DNA of 64,000 bases, taken from Coriaria nepalensis. Lineage: Eukaryota > Streptophyta > Magnoliopsida > Cucurbitales > Coriariaceae. The stretch covers positions 7,571,501 to 7,635,500 of the forward strand of contig CP114497.1 in NCBI GenBank assembly GCA_027186245.1, written 5' to 3'. The notes beneath the pieces are model-generated. The model did no database searches and was not told where the DNA came from. It worked only from the letters and a program-made list of their open reading frames with translations. A program made the position numbers and the translations under genes. Every line of letters begins with the position of its first letter. Position 1 is the stretch's first letter. Shown here one piece after another: positions 48,320 through 62,200 of the stretch.

Positions 48320-51300
48320 TCATGATCTTCTTCGCTTCTTTCCAGTCTTCGACTTGCTTCCTTTGGTAGCTTTTGTTGAAACAGGTGACTTCCTCTTTGC
48401 AGAATCAGTTGGATCCTCCTTCACTTCCCCAATTTCTTTTGATTTTGACGAGCCGGATTTCACCTTAGTCGAACCATTAGCATTGGATTTGCTGCCACTT
48501 TGAGGCGGTTTGTCCTTTGATATGGAGGTGGTCTTGAGTGCCTCTTCCTTGTACTTTCCAGTTTTTGGAGGGTCTAGCTTGAATTTGAGAGAAGCTTTGG
48601 GCATGTTTGTTTCATCGGCCTTGGACTTGACAGTCTTCTTGGGTGTGTCCAGATCATCATTCTTCGGTTTAATAGGTGTTTTATCTTTAGATTTGCCTTC
48701 AGATTTTCCACTATCTTTGGAGCTACGACCTGCTTTTGTGGATGTACTTTTGGATTTACCGGAGGAAGCCACTCCATCCCTATTAAATAATTTTGATTTT
48801 TTAGTATTAAGATCAAATTAGCTTTGCAAAAACAAAAAAAAAAAAGAACTTACTTTTTGTATGAGGTATCGGATTTTCCTCGCTTAGCTGATGAGTCATT
48901 GGAATTTAGCTTTGTTTTTTTCTTGGGCCTGCATTTCCAACGAAAAGAATCACAGTTAATGCCCCTCTACCAAGTTACTGTCCGTCTACCTAAAATGCCC
49001 AAAGCAAAATAAAAGGCTGATTTTAAAAACATTTGTTTTCACAATACAGAAATTGCAGATGACGTGAAATCAATAAGAATGGAAGTTACATAAGAATATA
49101 TTCCTGAAGAAAAACTCATTGTAATGGTATTAACCAGCCAAATATGGTTTTCGATTTAACAACACTTTTTTAGACAAGTGCATATTCAATAACAATGGAA
49201 GAACGTTATTACATACGTTTCAGCAGCAGAGGCATCATCAGGTCCTTCTTCTGTTTCTTTTTCCTGTTAGTAAGACATGATCCATTGAGTAATAGATAAG
49301 TTTTTAGCGATGAGATAAAAGTGAAGGTTCACATACTTGTTCATCCCCTGATATCACTTCAATTAATTCCCACCTCTCGTCCTCAAGATTTAATATTTCT
49401 TTATCTCCATCTGTATACAAAACCTATAAAGAAAATGGAAAAAAGAAAGGAAAAGAAAAAGGTGATTCGGGATAATATGATCACAATATTCAAAAAATAA
49501 TGTACAGAATGATGATAATAGCAATAGTAGAATTGTATAATTGCAAGGCGTGTGCATACAACATAGTTTATCTAAGTGGACCTACCGTATGCTTCTTTTT
49601 AGCAGGATCAAAAGAGACAATAATGCCTTCATAAAACCTGCAAAATAGAAACAACCATTAGACAACCAAGGTAAAACCATTTTCTGGTTCACCATCACAA
49701 GAAACTCCCCAATGAATTGCATCAAGAGGGGTGGGTGTCTCCAGAGAGGCATTTTTTAGACACAGTGGCCACATCTTAGCACAAGTCAAGAAAGATGTCT
49801 AATATGAACATCTAACAAAAAGAGAAGACATTATTACAAGTAAAAGACCTGTAAGAAATCAAATATAGACAATGACCAGAGGACCTGGACACAATTTCCA
49901 GCATAATAGGCCATAATAATAAGTACAATAATGTATGATAGTTCGGTGACATTGTTCTCCATGCCCAACTCTATGCATTACGACAAGAAATATCAGTATG
50001 GGTTCATCAGACAATGCTTAAAATATGCATTTAATAACATCAGTACTTACATCTCATCATCTGGCCACCAAACTTTTACTTTTGAACCAACCAGATTTTT
50101 TCCAAGATCTTCTTCAGACTCCTGACATAGTTATCATTTAATAAGTGATCAATTCAAGGATGGGAAGGCTTTCACATGTACGCTACAAGAAATCTATGAT
50201 ATAATACTTATAAAGTCACCAGGAGGAGAGGGAGGATGAAAGGTAAAACAAGGTTATAAATAGATCCAACACAAGTTTGCCTCAACAGTCCATAAACCGC
50301 ATCCCCCCACTTGCCTCAAGGTGATGCTAGGCATGTATGTCATGTATCATTCAGTGAAATGAGGAATCACAATCTCCAGTTATGCACATAAAAGGCAGAA
50401 AAACTCATTGCCAGTCAACTTTCCATTGACCAGTTGTGTGTATGTGCGCATGTAGGTGAGTGCATCTATACCTTTTCCTTTCCTGGAGTGCGTTTCCTCT
50501 TGGAATTTGTCTTCGAGGTCACCTCCAAGTTATGTTCATTCTTAGGTGGTTTCGAGACTCGCTTTAGGGAAGATAGCAGTTCCTAAGAGAATCCAGATGA
50601 ATGATTCTCTCAATCAAAAAGATTCAGGCAGACATTTGACTAGAATAAATAATGAAAAAATCACGACTCTGAAGTAGATTAGAACGAACCTTATTATCAT
50701 CTTTAGTCGAGGCCTTCCAATCATCTTTAGTAGCTGACTTCTTATCATCTTTAGTTGAGGCCTTCCTATCATCTTTAGTTGCGGACTTCTTATCATCTTT
50801 AGCCAAGGCCTTCTTATCATCTTTAAGTGCAGACTTCTTATCATCTTTAGACGAGGACTTTTTCTCATCTTTAGAGGACTTCTTATCATCTTTAGACGAG
50901 GACTTCTTGTCATCTTTAGTCCACGACTGCAGCACATCTTCATCAGCTATAGCTTTTCCTTGTCCCTGCTTGTTCTTATTCCCTGCCTGCTTTTTCTTTG
51001 CAGGGTGCTTCAAAACTTTTTCCTCAGAATCACCAGTGCTATCACTTTCCTTTTTCGGTAAAGAATCACCTGATGCAATGTTCCCATCGGAGATCCTAGT
51101 AGGGTCATTCTTTTCCAAGGGTACATTATGCTTTACATCTGACTGACTGGCACTTTCTGACAAATTTTCAGGGTGCTTCAAATTTTTCTCCTCTGAATCA
51201 CCAGTGGCATCTAATTCCTTTATGGACACAGATTCTTCCAGTGCAATTTTGTTCTCATCAGAGACATCAGCAGGGGCATTCTTTCCCAAGGGTATATTGA

Positions 51301-53574
51301 CTTCTACCCCTGGATCAGTTGCACCTTTTAACAACTTTGCAGGTTCCTTCACAAGTTTTTCCTCACCAGTGGTTTCTGTCACCTTTTTGGAATCAGATTC
51401 GGCTGGTGATATCTTGATCTCATCAGAAATGCCAGTAGAGGCCTTCTTTTCCAACAGTATGTTAAGTTTTACCTCTGAATCACTTGCAGCTTCTGACACC
51501 TTCTTGGGAACATCTTCCACGGACTCTTTATCCATATCTTCATTCTTTTCTGTTCGTTCAATCTGTTTGGAATGATTTTCATCAGGAATATTGCCACTCA
51601 ATGAAGGAGATGGAACATTGATAGATTCTGTCTCGAGTGCCTTGGGTGTTGACAACTTAACCACTGTTTCCTTGTCGCTTTCTGAAGGCAAAGCTTCAGT
51701 AGATGAGACCCCACCAGTAGAACAAGAAACATCCTTAGCTGCAAGATTCTCGGGTTCATTGCCTTCTCTTTCTTCAGTAGTTGGTTCTGATTTTTCCTCT
51801 AGACTGACTGCCTTCTCAATGTCCATATTATCAGGTTCGGGATCTCTGGGAGTATCGACACTTTTGGACTGAACAGCATGCTGGTCTTCCTCTTTATTGT
51901 TTGTAAGATCTTTTATAGAATCATCATCACCAATTTGTGCAGCACCATTGCTAGTAATAGACTTGTCACATTTGTCAACAGCTGGATCCACTGGTTTAGA
52001 AGAAGCTTCTACAGTACATTTTCCATTATCCACCTGAGGAGAATAATAATTGTACTTATCATAATAGACCTAGGGCACAAACAAAACCAAAGATAAGAGT
52101 GAAGATATTGTAAATGTGGGTGCATCTGAGGCCAGAAAACATTAACTGCATACCTGAGTTGCCTCCTCCACAGGCTTGCCGATGGCCTGGCTCTCTTCAG
52201 CCTGAAGAAATTTATGACAGTTAATAACAAGGAACATGTAAGAAAATGATCAAATGACATTCTTCTGTCTCAAACGTGGAGCTTACCGCATTCTCCTTAG
52301 CAGAATGGGGACCATTCAGCTCAATGGATCCAGAAGACTCTTGGCATATAGAGGCAAGAATATTGCTATAATCATCTAAAGAAATTCCCAAGTTTTTAAC
52401 AGTTTCCATTAGATAGGGTTTCAGCTTAGAGGAACAGTTTTCAAGTACTTTCTCGCCTAACTTCCGAGTAACAGGTGGAACTTCCTAAAAATAATCTCAT
52501 TAGTCAGTAACTTCAGAAGATGAAGTTGGAGGACAGGAAACAATTGCCAGGTTCTAAAGATATTACCTCATTCCCCTTTTTCACACCAGCAATTATAGGA
52601 GAGAGTAGCTTTTCCGATATATCTTCACTCTCCTCCAGAACAAGGCTCATAATTATCTCCATTGATGAAAATACATTGTCTGGGTGATAATCCCTAAGTG
52701 TTGAGCAAATAGCATATTAAAGAAATTGAGATCAACTTTTGAGCACACAACTCTATCATGAATACATTCAACTTGCGAAGAAGTGGAGAATTAAATTCCT
52801 AGTGTTTAAGAGGATGAGTGTAAAAGGGAATTTGTAAACAAATCTTGGCTGAAGCAAATTCCAACCAATTAATCTAAATCTTGTACCTTATGCCTTCAAA
52901 AAAATGATGGAACATCTGAAGGATCAGCTCATCACATTCGAGATCCAACATTACCACACATGACCTGATCTTAGCAACAGTTTCAAGTATAGATGCCCTC
53001 CTTGAATAAGATTGGCTGGACTTGTCAGATAAGTTATCAAAAGAAGACACAATTAAGTCAAAGACCTCCTGCATGCATAAAATGAATTAAGAATTAACCG
53101 ACAGAAAAGGAAAAATGTCTGAAGGCACAACCCAAACCACAAAAATGCCGAGGTACCTTCATCTGTTCGTCATCGTAAGGAGCATCTGGTGCAGTAATCC
53201 TTGTTATCTCAGTGATGCAAGAGGCAACTGCTACTTTAACATCAACATTCGAGTGTCGTACAAATTGATCAGTAATCAATGCACTCAGCGACGGAGAGAG
53301 CGCATTTTGCATTGCTACAGAAGGCGATTGTTCAACCCTCGACAAACAACTCTCGACTTGCTACAATGAATAAAGATATAAACAATCAATCTTATCGAAG
53401 GTGGAGGTTCACTCTACTTGCATGCTTCATATAGAAAAGGCGCAAGAAAAAAAGTTAAACAAAAAGGCTTACTTCGAGAAGAGGAAGGAGCTCTTCAACA
53501 GAAGAAGGAGGGTCTCGAAGCCGGTTTCCAGCTTCCAAGAGCTTTTCTTCAAGCTCCTTATCCGTAGACGCCAT
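48320..53574 (-). CDS. PDS5C: Sister chromatid cohesion cofactor PDS5C-like, with Tudor domain
   Basis: Nuclear cohesin-associated HEAT-repeat protein with roles in cohesion, recombination and repair. Fourteen exons: 53574-53473, 53360-53157, 53068-52887, 52693-52567, 52484-52287, 52201-52154, 52033-50690, 50582-50472, 50121-50051, 49637-49586, 49423-49337, 49263-49217, 48928-48854, 48779-48320; 1035 residues in phase. The N-terminal helical PDS5 region (about 1-270) has SCLSRVEQSPS, VASCITEITRITAPDAPY and YSRRASILETVAKIRSCVVM. A long acidic disordered part (288-735) follows, with three 56-residue repeats and a KDDKKS array. The Tudor domain (about 780-845) has VGSKVKVWWPDDEMFYEGI, SFDPAKKKHTVLYTDGDKE and DERWELIE; its ligand is likely a methylated histone tail. 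The C-terminus is a Lys/Ser-rich basic tail ending KKRRRS. Plant PDS5C/D/E members share this build. A leader intron is likely (donor at 53818-53817). Confidence 0.95.
50690..50917 (-). repeat. Short tandem array encoding KDDKKS-type units
   Basis: About ten imperfect 21-24-bp units (consensus aagatgataagaagtc on the coding strand) encode KDDKKSSS, KDEKKSSS, KDDKKSAL, KDDRKAST and similar. The array forms a highly charged tract at the end of exon 7. Confidence 0.9.
50993..51496 (-). repeat. Three 168-bp (56-residue) repeats in the PDS5C-like gene
   Basis: Residues 467-522, 523-578 and 579-634 align without gaps. Shared positions include a V-x-x-N-I/V-x-L-x-K segment early, I/V-S-D in the middle, and GDSEEK/GEEK with a closing P-A/E-K/N near the end. 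All are inside exon 7. Confidence 0.85.
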
Positions 53575-54100
53575 TACTATTATCGTTCACCTTTCTTATA
53601 TCTCACAACCTTTCCAGATCCTCCGCAGTTAACAAACCCCTCTCACCTCAATTCCTCACCATCGAAACCCTAGAAATGGAACCAAGTGATTACACAGAAA
53701 GCAGATTCAGATTCCAGACGGAGAGAGAGAGGAAATCCTAGAGAGAGAAAGCTAGGGTTTCTAGAGAGAGAGAGAGAGCAAGAACAAAAAAAAAAACAAA
53801 AAACAAAAAAAATCTCACCTGTAACTTTTGCATGGCGGTAGAGACCGGCTCGCCCCCCTTTTATTGCTTGGTCCTTATGATTAGTACGAAATAGTGATTT
53901 GGCCTCTGCTTTTTTGTTTTGATGAGAGAGAACGAATTCTACTACTACGAGTAACCCAGAGGAAGGAATCGGGTGAGGTTTCTGGGTTTTGGGCTCGGAA
54001 TCCAGAGGGCGTGTCTGAATAATAATTAAATTCTAGTTTTGAAATCCGCCATTCAAATTTGGATGTGGGCCCCCATATGAGACCATTATCGTTATGTTGT
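53575..54100 (-). promoter_or_regulatory. PDS5C-like leader, leader intron and promoter
   Basis: A donor ACAG|GTGAGA on the minus strand (53821-53813) suggests a leader exon at about 53819-53900 and an intron ending in the region just above 53574. AAACCCTA-type telo-box motifs appear at 53664-53672 and in reverse near 53752-53760. The transcription start is not fixed. Confidence 0.4.
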
Positions 54101-55127
54101 TATGTCATCATTTTGGCGAATTTAAGATTACCGGGCTTTGCCTGCTGTAAGTAACTTCTTGCTGACTTTGACTTTCTTTCCCTCGCAGAGGTCAATATAA
54201 TAATATTATTAGGTTAATTACAGTTATTTTTTAAAATTTGTATATTATTTAAATTAAAATTTTTAATCTTACCCATATTTTTTTGATAAATAAAATAAGA
54301 TAAAATAATAATTATATATATTATATTATTAAATAAATTACTATAAATATCGGTTATAATATAATATTAAATTCAACCTCGAATTCTAAAAATAAAAACA
54401 AATTTTTGTATTTATCATATTTATTGATATGTGTTATGATAAATATAATTATAACTATTAAAATTATTTTTAATATTATAAAAGTGATAATTCTAATTAA
54501 TATTATATATTTAAGATTAATTATATTTTTAATTTCTATTTAGTTGAACTTTTATGAATTTATTTTTATATAATTTTTAATTAATTTTTTAATATTTATA
54601 AAACTTAAATAATATTTTATAGTTCATTTAACAATTTTCAAACTACCGATAATACTAATCGTCTGAAAATTATTAAATAGATTAAAAAATTTTATTTAAA
54701 TTATATAATAATTATAAAAATTAGCTGAAACGGAATCAATTACATTTAAAAATAAATTATACCGTTAACCAAATTCCAATGCATCTAACTTGAAAATTCT
54801 GCTAATAACTTAACGATATGGATCATCATTCAAAGCATTATTAATTCTGAATTATCTTTTGACAAGTGAAAGGATTCTTATCTCAGACATCAGAATCTAA
54901 ACTCCAAGAAAACATACTACATTTGATTGACAAATAGATAAAAAACACAATACGAATCGAGAGATTATTGCATATATCGAGAACAAAGAAAGTGTCTAAT
55001 AACAAGGAATGACAATCAACCATCTCGCAATTAACATGTGTCAAGATGGCAGCCTCATATTGTTCCGAGAGTTGATAGACAGTATACTAATGGCGTCCCG
55101 GCGAGAAAACCAGGCTCGGAAGGAGTT
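54101..55127. other. AT-rich spacer and GAPN 3' flank
   Basis: Very AT-rich between about 54200 and 54750, with nothing recognisable. The part from about 54850 to 55127 probably includes the GAPN 3' UTR. Confidence 0.5.
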
Positions 55128-57930
55128 TTAACCCATGGTGTATGAAGGAGAGGGCAAGTTTATGACAGTGCTCTTGATTTTCGTCATCATGTTGATACTA
55201 TTTGTGATTCCCTGTGACCCTATTCCGCTGTCTTTCAATCCCTGCAAACATAGTCTAGACGTTATGAGAAGGAGCCGGTCTGGTAACATTTTGTATGATT
55301 TAGTGTCACGAAAAAAAAAACAAACAAACCTGGAACGGAAAATGATCTGGTCCCCTAGACGGGGCCGAATTGATCTGAACCGTTCCTGTCTCCATCGCAT
55401 CGCTTATCAACATCGCCTTGTTTATGTCCCTCGTAAAGATACATCCCTGCATATATATATATATATATACATATACAAGCCATCTTAAACACGAGAGACA
55501 AAAAAAAATATTTTTTCCTGGAAAATTTAAGAGTTAATAATAGTCTACCTGAAGGCCAAAATTGCTGGCATTACAATGGTGGATACCTTCTTCTACGGTG
55601 TTTATTCTAACTACGGGCAAAACCGGACCAAAAGGTTCTTCCCAAGCGATCCTCATATTGGGTCGAGCATGATCGATCAATAAGGGCCAAATGAGGTTAC
55701 CCTCTCTCTTATAATCCTGGCAAAATGTTGCTCCTTTTTCCCTAGCATCTGTAACCAACCCTTCTATAAAGTTAGCAGAAGATTCCGTAACAACTGGAGT
55801 GATGTCACAGTCATCCTCGGGTGGGCCCACCGTTAGTTTCGCCACTTTGGCATTGACTTTCTCGACTAGTGTATCTGCTACAGATTCCATTACCAGGACA
55901 ACTTTAACGGCTGTGCATCTCTGACCACTAATATGTTTTAACAAAGAAAAAACATAGCGTCATGTAAGTTGTGAAAAGTAATTTGTAAGAATTGGTTTTT
56001 TTTTTTATCCTTCTTGTTTCATTTCACCTGTAAGAGAAGCCTCCTTTTATAATGTTGGTTGCTACCAAATCCAAATCAGCATCTTCAAGAACAATGCAAG
56101 CATCTTTTCCGCCAAGTTCCATCTGAAGGGGAACCATTCCTGCTTTCTTCGAGATTGCAATTCCGGTATCTCCGCCTGTGAAACTGGAGATAATATTTTG
56201 TGAGACTCCAGTTAGATTTTGTGGCCCCAAAATTGAACTTAATCTCAAACTGGATTTTAAACTTCTGGGCTCAAATGTATTGATAGGGAGCACCAAATTG
56301 GAAAAGGGCTTTTTACCTTATACAATTGACACCCGGGTGCATGGTAAGGAAGTCGCCGATCTCAGAGCCTTTTCCGGTAACGCAACTGATAAGGCCTTTG
56401 GGAAAACCAGCCAAATGGAAACAATGGACCATGTGAAGTGCTGCTACAGCGCCCTGTATAGAGGGACAAATAAAAAATGGTCACATGAGAAAATAGTCAC
56501 GTGTATAATGATGTCAATTCAGTAAATGAAAAATGGAGGGAAATAAGGGAGAGATCTGTACCTGGGTTGGGGGCTTGAGAACAATGGAGTTTCCAGCAAT
56601 AAGGGCCGGTCCGATTTTTGAGACGGCCAGATTGACGGGATAGTTAAAGGGAGGGATAGCCAGAACTACTCCTAATGGAATCTGCAATTGATGGTGGAAG
56701 TTTGTATAAATTTTTCTAACAAAACGTAGTTTAAAAGAAAACTACTGAAAAAATTTCAATCTTGTTCGAATTGCTTTTCTCAAAAGATTTTGATGGAGAT
56801 GTGTGAATCAATGCCTTTCCCGATGAATATATCAGTTAAAATGGAGGCAATTCTCATTCAAACAACATAAAGGAAGATAGTTCGTGATATTTTTTTGCAT
56901 TAACCTATGTGTTCCTCCACAGACACACATATATATAGTCCCTAGTTTGATGATCATCTAATGAACTAATATCGAGCGCTTACTGATTCTACATCATGTG
57001 ATTAACTATACAAAACTAGAATGAATCTTCTAAAATCCCTATATCTCCGGTTTCAGGCATCGGCTACAATTCCACACCTGTTCTTCACTTAAACGAATAG
57101 AAAAAGTAAAATATTGAGATTGGATATTCTTACAACTATCCAGTTTTTGGGGTTTTTTTTAGCAAGTTGCATGTGAAAACTCATAAGTCAATGTTCTACG
57201 AATATGCTAAACACATCTATACTTATTCTCTAGTTTTACAAGATAGTCCCACCAAAAAAAAAAAAAAAAGACAGTAAAAAACAGGGGAGTACCTTAGAAG
57301 AGAGGCAATATTTGGTCCTTTCATTACCAGGAAAACTATCAGACACCAAAAATTTGCCTTCTCCAAGAATCCTCACTCCTTCTTCTGCACAATATGAAAT
57401 CAAATCTCCAGACCTCACTACCTGCAAACATGAAAAATCAACATTCTAATTGATTAATTAACTAATTTCATTTCAAAATGAAACACACATTGCAATATAT
57501 AAAAAAATACCTCAGTAACAGCATCTTTAGCCGGCTTAGCGATCTCCTTAACAAGGCACTCTGCAATCGGTGATTTGTGCTCTTTCAAAATCGCAGCTGA
57601 TTTGTGAAGCAACTCCGCTCTTTTCCAAAGAGGAGTTCTCGCCCATGATTTCTGAGCAAATTTCGCGGACTCTATAATCTTGTTCACCTCTTCTTGTGTA
57701 CACCCTGCTCAGAAATATCTCTAATTAATTTGCAGAAAGATTCATGCAAGAATCGAGAAGTGGATGTTATCAGTTACGGCGGTACCTTGAATTTTGAACT
57801 GGGTCCTTCTCGTGGAAGGGTTGATGATGGGGACGGATTTTCCGGAGCTGGATTTCCTCCACTCTCCATCTGCGTAGTACTTGTACACGTCTTCTTCTAT
57901 GATCTCTGCAAAAATTCCAGTTCCCGCCAT
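55128..57930 (-). CDS. GAPN: Non-phosphorylating NADP-dependent glyceraldehyde-3-phosphate dehydrogenase (ALDH11A3)
   Basis: Cytosolic enzyme that oxidises glyceraldehyde 3-phosphate to 3-phosphoglycerate with NADP+, giving NADPH outside the plastid (EC 1.2.1.9). Nine exons: 57930-57786, 57704-57511, 57421-57293, 56681-56562, 56453-56317, 56183-56028, 55927-55549, 55446-55330 and 55241-55128, joining in phase to 496 residues, the normal plant length. The N-terminus is [19 protein letters not shown]. The aldehyde dehydrogenase signatures are intact: FTGGDTG (glycine motif), catalytic Glu264 in QMELGGKDA, catalytic Cys298 in [21 protein letters not shown], and the C-terminal [11 protein letters not shown]. 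All introns are GT-AG. No defects were seen. Confidence 0.97.
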
Positions 57931-60900
57931 TATCGCTTTCCCTGTCAGTAAATGAAAGCTCGAAGAAGTTGATGATGATGGTGAAGAGTGGAGAAAACTG
58001 TTTCGAGCTGAGAGCTGTGTGGGCATAATTAAGTACATTTTCACGACAAGAGAGAAGGGGGGAGTTGAATGCCCACGTGATCTTCATCTAAACATTTGGC
58101 CTAAAGATCGGACCGTTGGATCCTTCTTTCTGGATTCGGTCGTTGAAAATTTGTTCTAGCTATTCTATCTTCAGGCATATTATGAATCTGCCCCGAAACT
58201 ATACAATAAATATAATTTTACCCTCCGGCGTTTAAAATTAGGAGGAACACTGTATTTTGGTAAGTAATTTGAAAACTTTTATATACATCATATATATTAT
58301 CACATAAATATAATGTTAATTAAAAATAATATTTTTAATCAAAATAATCCTCAATGTGGGTCATATGATGGTAATACAATGCATACAAAAATCTCTCATA
58401 TTTCATAACGCGGTTGGTAGCTCTAAGTAAGGCAGGTGGGGAGGAGTAATGCAGCTGAATAGGAGGTGCCCAAGGTGGGGAGGGGGACAAGCCCGCAGTT
58501 AACAAGTAATATTATACACAATCATGCTGCTTATTTAGGTTTGGTAAGAAAATGACTAAATTTTGGTTATGTTGGTTTTAGATACACCAAAAATTAAGCA
58601 TAGAAAATGAGTGAATTTCGAAATGGTACGTACTCTAACTATAACGCATTCATTTTATTATTATTATTTTTAACTTGGACAGTAGTAGTGGAAAACCAAA
58701 TAGTGGAACTTGTTAGAGGCCCAACAGGCCCAACTTGAGAATGATGTCCAAAGAAAGGTACACGGCCCAAGATGCAAAGAGACTATATTAACTATAACTC
58801 TGTTATGTTGTTGAGGCCCCACGTTGATCAGACTAATAAGGCAATTTTGGTTCGAATCCAAATGAATTTAATTCCTCTGTTTTAGTTCAATTTATAATTT
58901 TTTAAATCATTTTTTTGAAAAGAAAAATATATTCCCTCATTTTGTTTTTAAATAAAAATAAAAACTATCAATTCATTTACATCAAATTTTTTTCCTGTAA
59001 TTTTAAAATTTTGTTATTAGTGGGGTATTTTCTATTTAGCCTATAAAATTATTTTTTTATTAATAATTTTTAATAGACAGAAAAAGACATACTATTAATA
59101 AATGGTTCATTATCATTCTTATTTTTACTGAATAAAAAATTTAAACTCAAATAAAGGTAATAATATAGGTCGAGCTTATATATCAAGCTCGTGGTCTAGC
59201 TCAGCCTAGTCTATTTTAAAACTAGCATGCAAGCCCGTAGATTTATGAGTTGCTCGTAAGTCTAATTAATTTTTATTAATTATAATTTATATAATATTAA
59301 GATTTAAGTGATTTAAAATTTAGAATTTAATAATTTAAATTAAAAATTATAAATAAATGAAATAAAAAATTAAAATTATAAGATAATAAATTTATAACTT
59401 AAATTTAAATATAAATAATTATAAAATATATTACAATATTTAGTTAGTTTCCAAAATAGTTGTGGAGGACTGGGAGGTGATACGTCTGAGTTATAATGGC
59501 ATTGTACGTGACTATATTTCCTTTCTGGTTTTGTATCAAAAAGTTTTATGCATATCAAACACTATATAAATCGCCATATAATTCTATTACATTAATCGAC
59601 CCTATAAAACTCTGCAAAATGGTCCCAAGTATGGTGTTTTTTGTAAGCTGATCCAAGTAGTCCAACTGCTCCAACACCATCTAATTCCATTATTAGAAAT
59701 TTCTAAGAATTTGAGAGAATTGAGTATAAAAATATAAGTGAGAGAGATAAAGTATTTGTAGGGGGAGAAAGTGTGAGCATATTGTAAGATAAAAGTATGA
59801 TATTTATAGGAAAAAATGAAAGATGTCTTTTTATGCAAATGAATGATATCTGTTGTGCTGTAAAATTTATTTATTAAATCATAAAACTTATTTATTATGT
59901 TACGAGATAACTTTTTCCCAAAAAATATAAGAACTTTTTTTTTTATTCGAGTTATGACATGACTGAAAGTTTTGAAACCCACCTAATCTAAATGAGTTTA
60001 GGCCCGGCTCCGATTGCCACTTTAGACCTAGGCATAGCCTAACTCTACTTACGCGCGATAAGAAAAGATTCCCTGAATCTTTAAACGGGAAAAGTTAGAT
60101 CGCTAGTGTCCAAAGAATAAGTAGTATTGTCACCTCATGGCTCCTCTAAATCTCTAATTCTAACAAACACTAATTCCCTCCACTTTGCCTAATAAGTAGT
60201 AGCGTCCTCGATCCATTGCCTCACGCAGTCGCCCCATTTTGCCTAATAAGCTGATCATAATCTGCTCCCTTAATCCTCCTACCTCATTCCTAATCCTTGG
60301 CACACTCTTTCTATCGTGCAATGCCGCTTCTCAATTTCTTCTCCACTCTCGCTCTCGCTATCAGCATATTCCTAATCGGCTCATTCGAGCTCAACCATGG
60401 ATTCACATCACAAGCCAATACTATTACTTCAGATCTTAACAACAAACAACTCATTCAATGACCAAGCCCTTCACATTTTCATCACTTACGACTTTGTTAT
60501 GAAGCTGATACATGAAAAGAGCAAGTTCTGATTGCACTCACATGAAATCTCGTACGGCTCGAGCAACGGGCAACGGGCAACATTAGGTCACTGCCTTTCC
60601 CAACGTTCACGATTCCACGAGCTACTAGGTTAAAGTTAAAACTCATGTATAGTAGTGATATTATAAAGTCAATAGATAGTTTTTTGATGTTTGGATCAGT
60701 GTTTGAGATAGACTGACTGTGTTTTTTAGCAGATTGTTAAACCCGAGCCGGAATCATAAGCGTAACAATGAAAGTTTATCGAGTGAGGACGTGAGGTAAA
60801 TATCTTAATTTATATTTTTCTTTTTTAAATATATATATAGATATAGAAATATATGAAACATATTTAGGTAGTTCCAGACCAAATCTAATCTACGCCAAGA

Positions 60901-62200
60901 AAAAAATACCTTAATCCACAACAATCAGATCACGAGAAACATATATGATTACCCTCTTATATTAACTATGTGCATGTGTGCAGGTTTGTGGTGTCCGAGA
61001 AAAGAGCGGAGATGTGTGTGGTTAAAGAAGGGATATACCTTACTCGTATTCCAACTGAAACTAAGGAGACACATAAATCTCAAAATAAGCCACTGATTTC
61101 CCTTAAGATTTCATGTTGCTTTTTGCCATTTTATTTTTCAGGTGTATGACAGTCGACAGGCATATGCTTTTGTCATAATCATCAGTCAATTCAATGCCCA
61201 TAAAGTAGAAAAACAAAAGAACACAAATTTTTTTTCTTCTCATTGTTCTTTATAAGTCACTAAAAATCTATGGGATCCTCTTGATCGACACACTTTATTT
61301 GCAGTGCTCCTTTTAACGTATAGGGTTTAGGGGTCTGCGATTTAGAAAAGTGGCTACTGTATTGAAGAGTCCTCAATGTGTTAATGGTGTGACCACCCCT
61401 TCTTTTTCTTTTAAGACATTGCCATACAGCTTTAAATGAATGGCCCCTTATTACAGTTAAAAAAAAAAAAATAGAGCATTCGCCCAAAAGTATAAGAAAC
61501 TGCATCATACAATGAAATTAAGAACAGAGCATTCTGCATACAGCAAACTAGAATCCTACAATTCAATCATATTACAAGCCTTGTTCAAGGAGAAAGAAAA
61601 GGGCATAAACTATACCCATCAAGGTTTGGATCCTCTCTACACTCTACAGTCTACACTGTCTCCAATTTATAAATTTGACACCAGTTTCAATGATTCAATG
61701 ATTACCAGTTTTCGTTGCATTCCATCACAGAAAGAAATAATTGCCTGCCCATTTAATAATTTTTAAAGTTGATTTCTAGCTGTCACCGACCGATAGGAAC
61801 ATGCCAATATACATTCACTTTTCTTATAGCGACATTTCGTTTTTTTCTTCCTCTTCTTCTTTAAGGTTCAAACTTAATTTCAGCCTCTTAACATTTCTTC
61901 GCCTCATGAAATGTCTAATGGTCAAGGACAGGGATGACTCACTTCATTAATATAAACAAAACCGCATGTTTCATTACCCAATTGAAAGGAAGAACTACAA
62001 TTATTCATATACTTACAACCTAACAGACGACAAAGTCCAGGTCCACCGTCCACGGCACATTCAATTGGCATTCAAGCTATATATACATATATATATATAT
62101 ATAAATATATGTTCATACATAGTCATAAATACTACATTATTACCTCGTGCTGAAGACACGCTCCTGTGTCAGTGGTAATTATTCATCTGTTTAGCAAACA
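57931..62200. other. GAPN promoter and long gene-poor spacer
   Basis: The first few hundred bases are the GAPN leader and promoter. Beyond that the sequence is AT-rich and no protein family was recognised. Small open frames at 60239-60439 (+) and 61508-61260 (-) have no recognisable motif. A TA-rich microsatellite lies at about 62078-62110. Confidence 0.5.

Noticed and set aside
50907..51872. Several plus-strand open frames opposite PDS5C exon 7
   Set aside because: Shadows of the biased coding strand (Ser/Phe-rich mirror of Lys/Glu/Asp-rich sequence); the minus-strand model is continuous and in phase.
58840..58860. GGTTCGAATCC, a perfect tRNA B-box (T-arm) sequence
   Set aside because: No matching A-box, anticodon arm or acceptor stem could be placed around it, so no tRNA is called.
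60239..60439. Plus-strand open frame with a hydrophobic start resembling a signal peptide
   Set aside because: No cleavage-site context, no family resemblance and no flanking splice logic; probably chance.
61260..61508. Minus-strand open frame with a basic KRKRRGGH segment
   Set aside because: Resembles no ribosomal or nuclear protein I know; stops surround it and no splice junction extends it.
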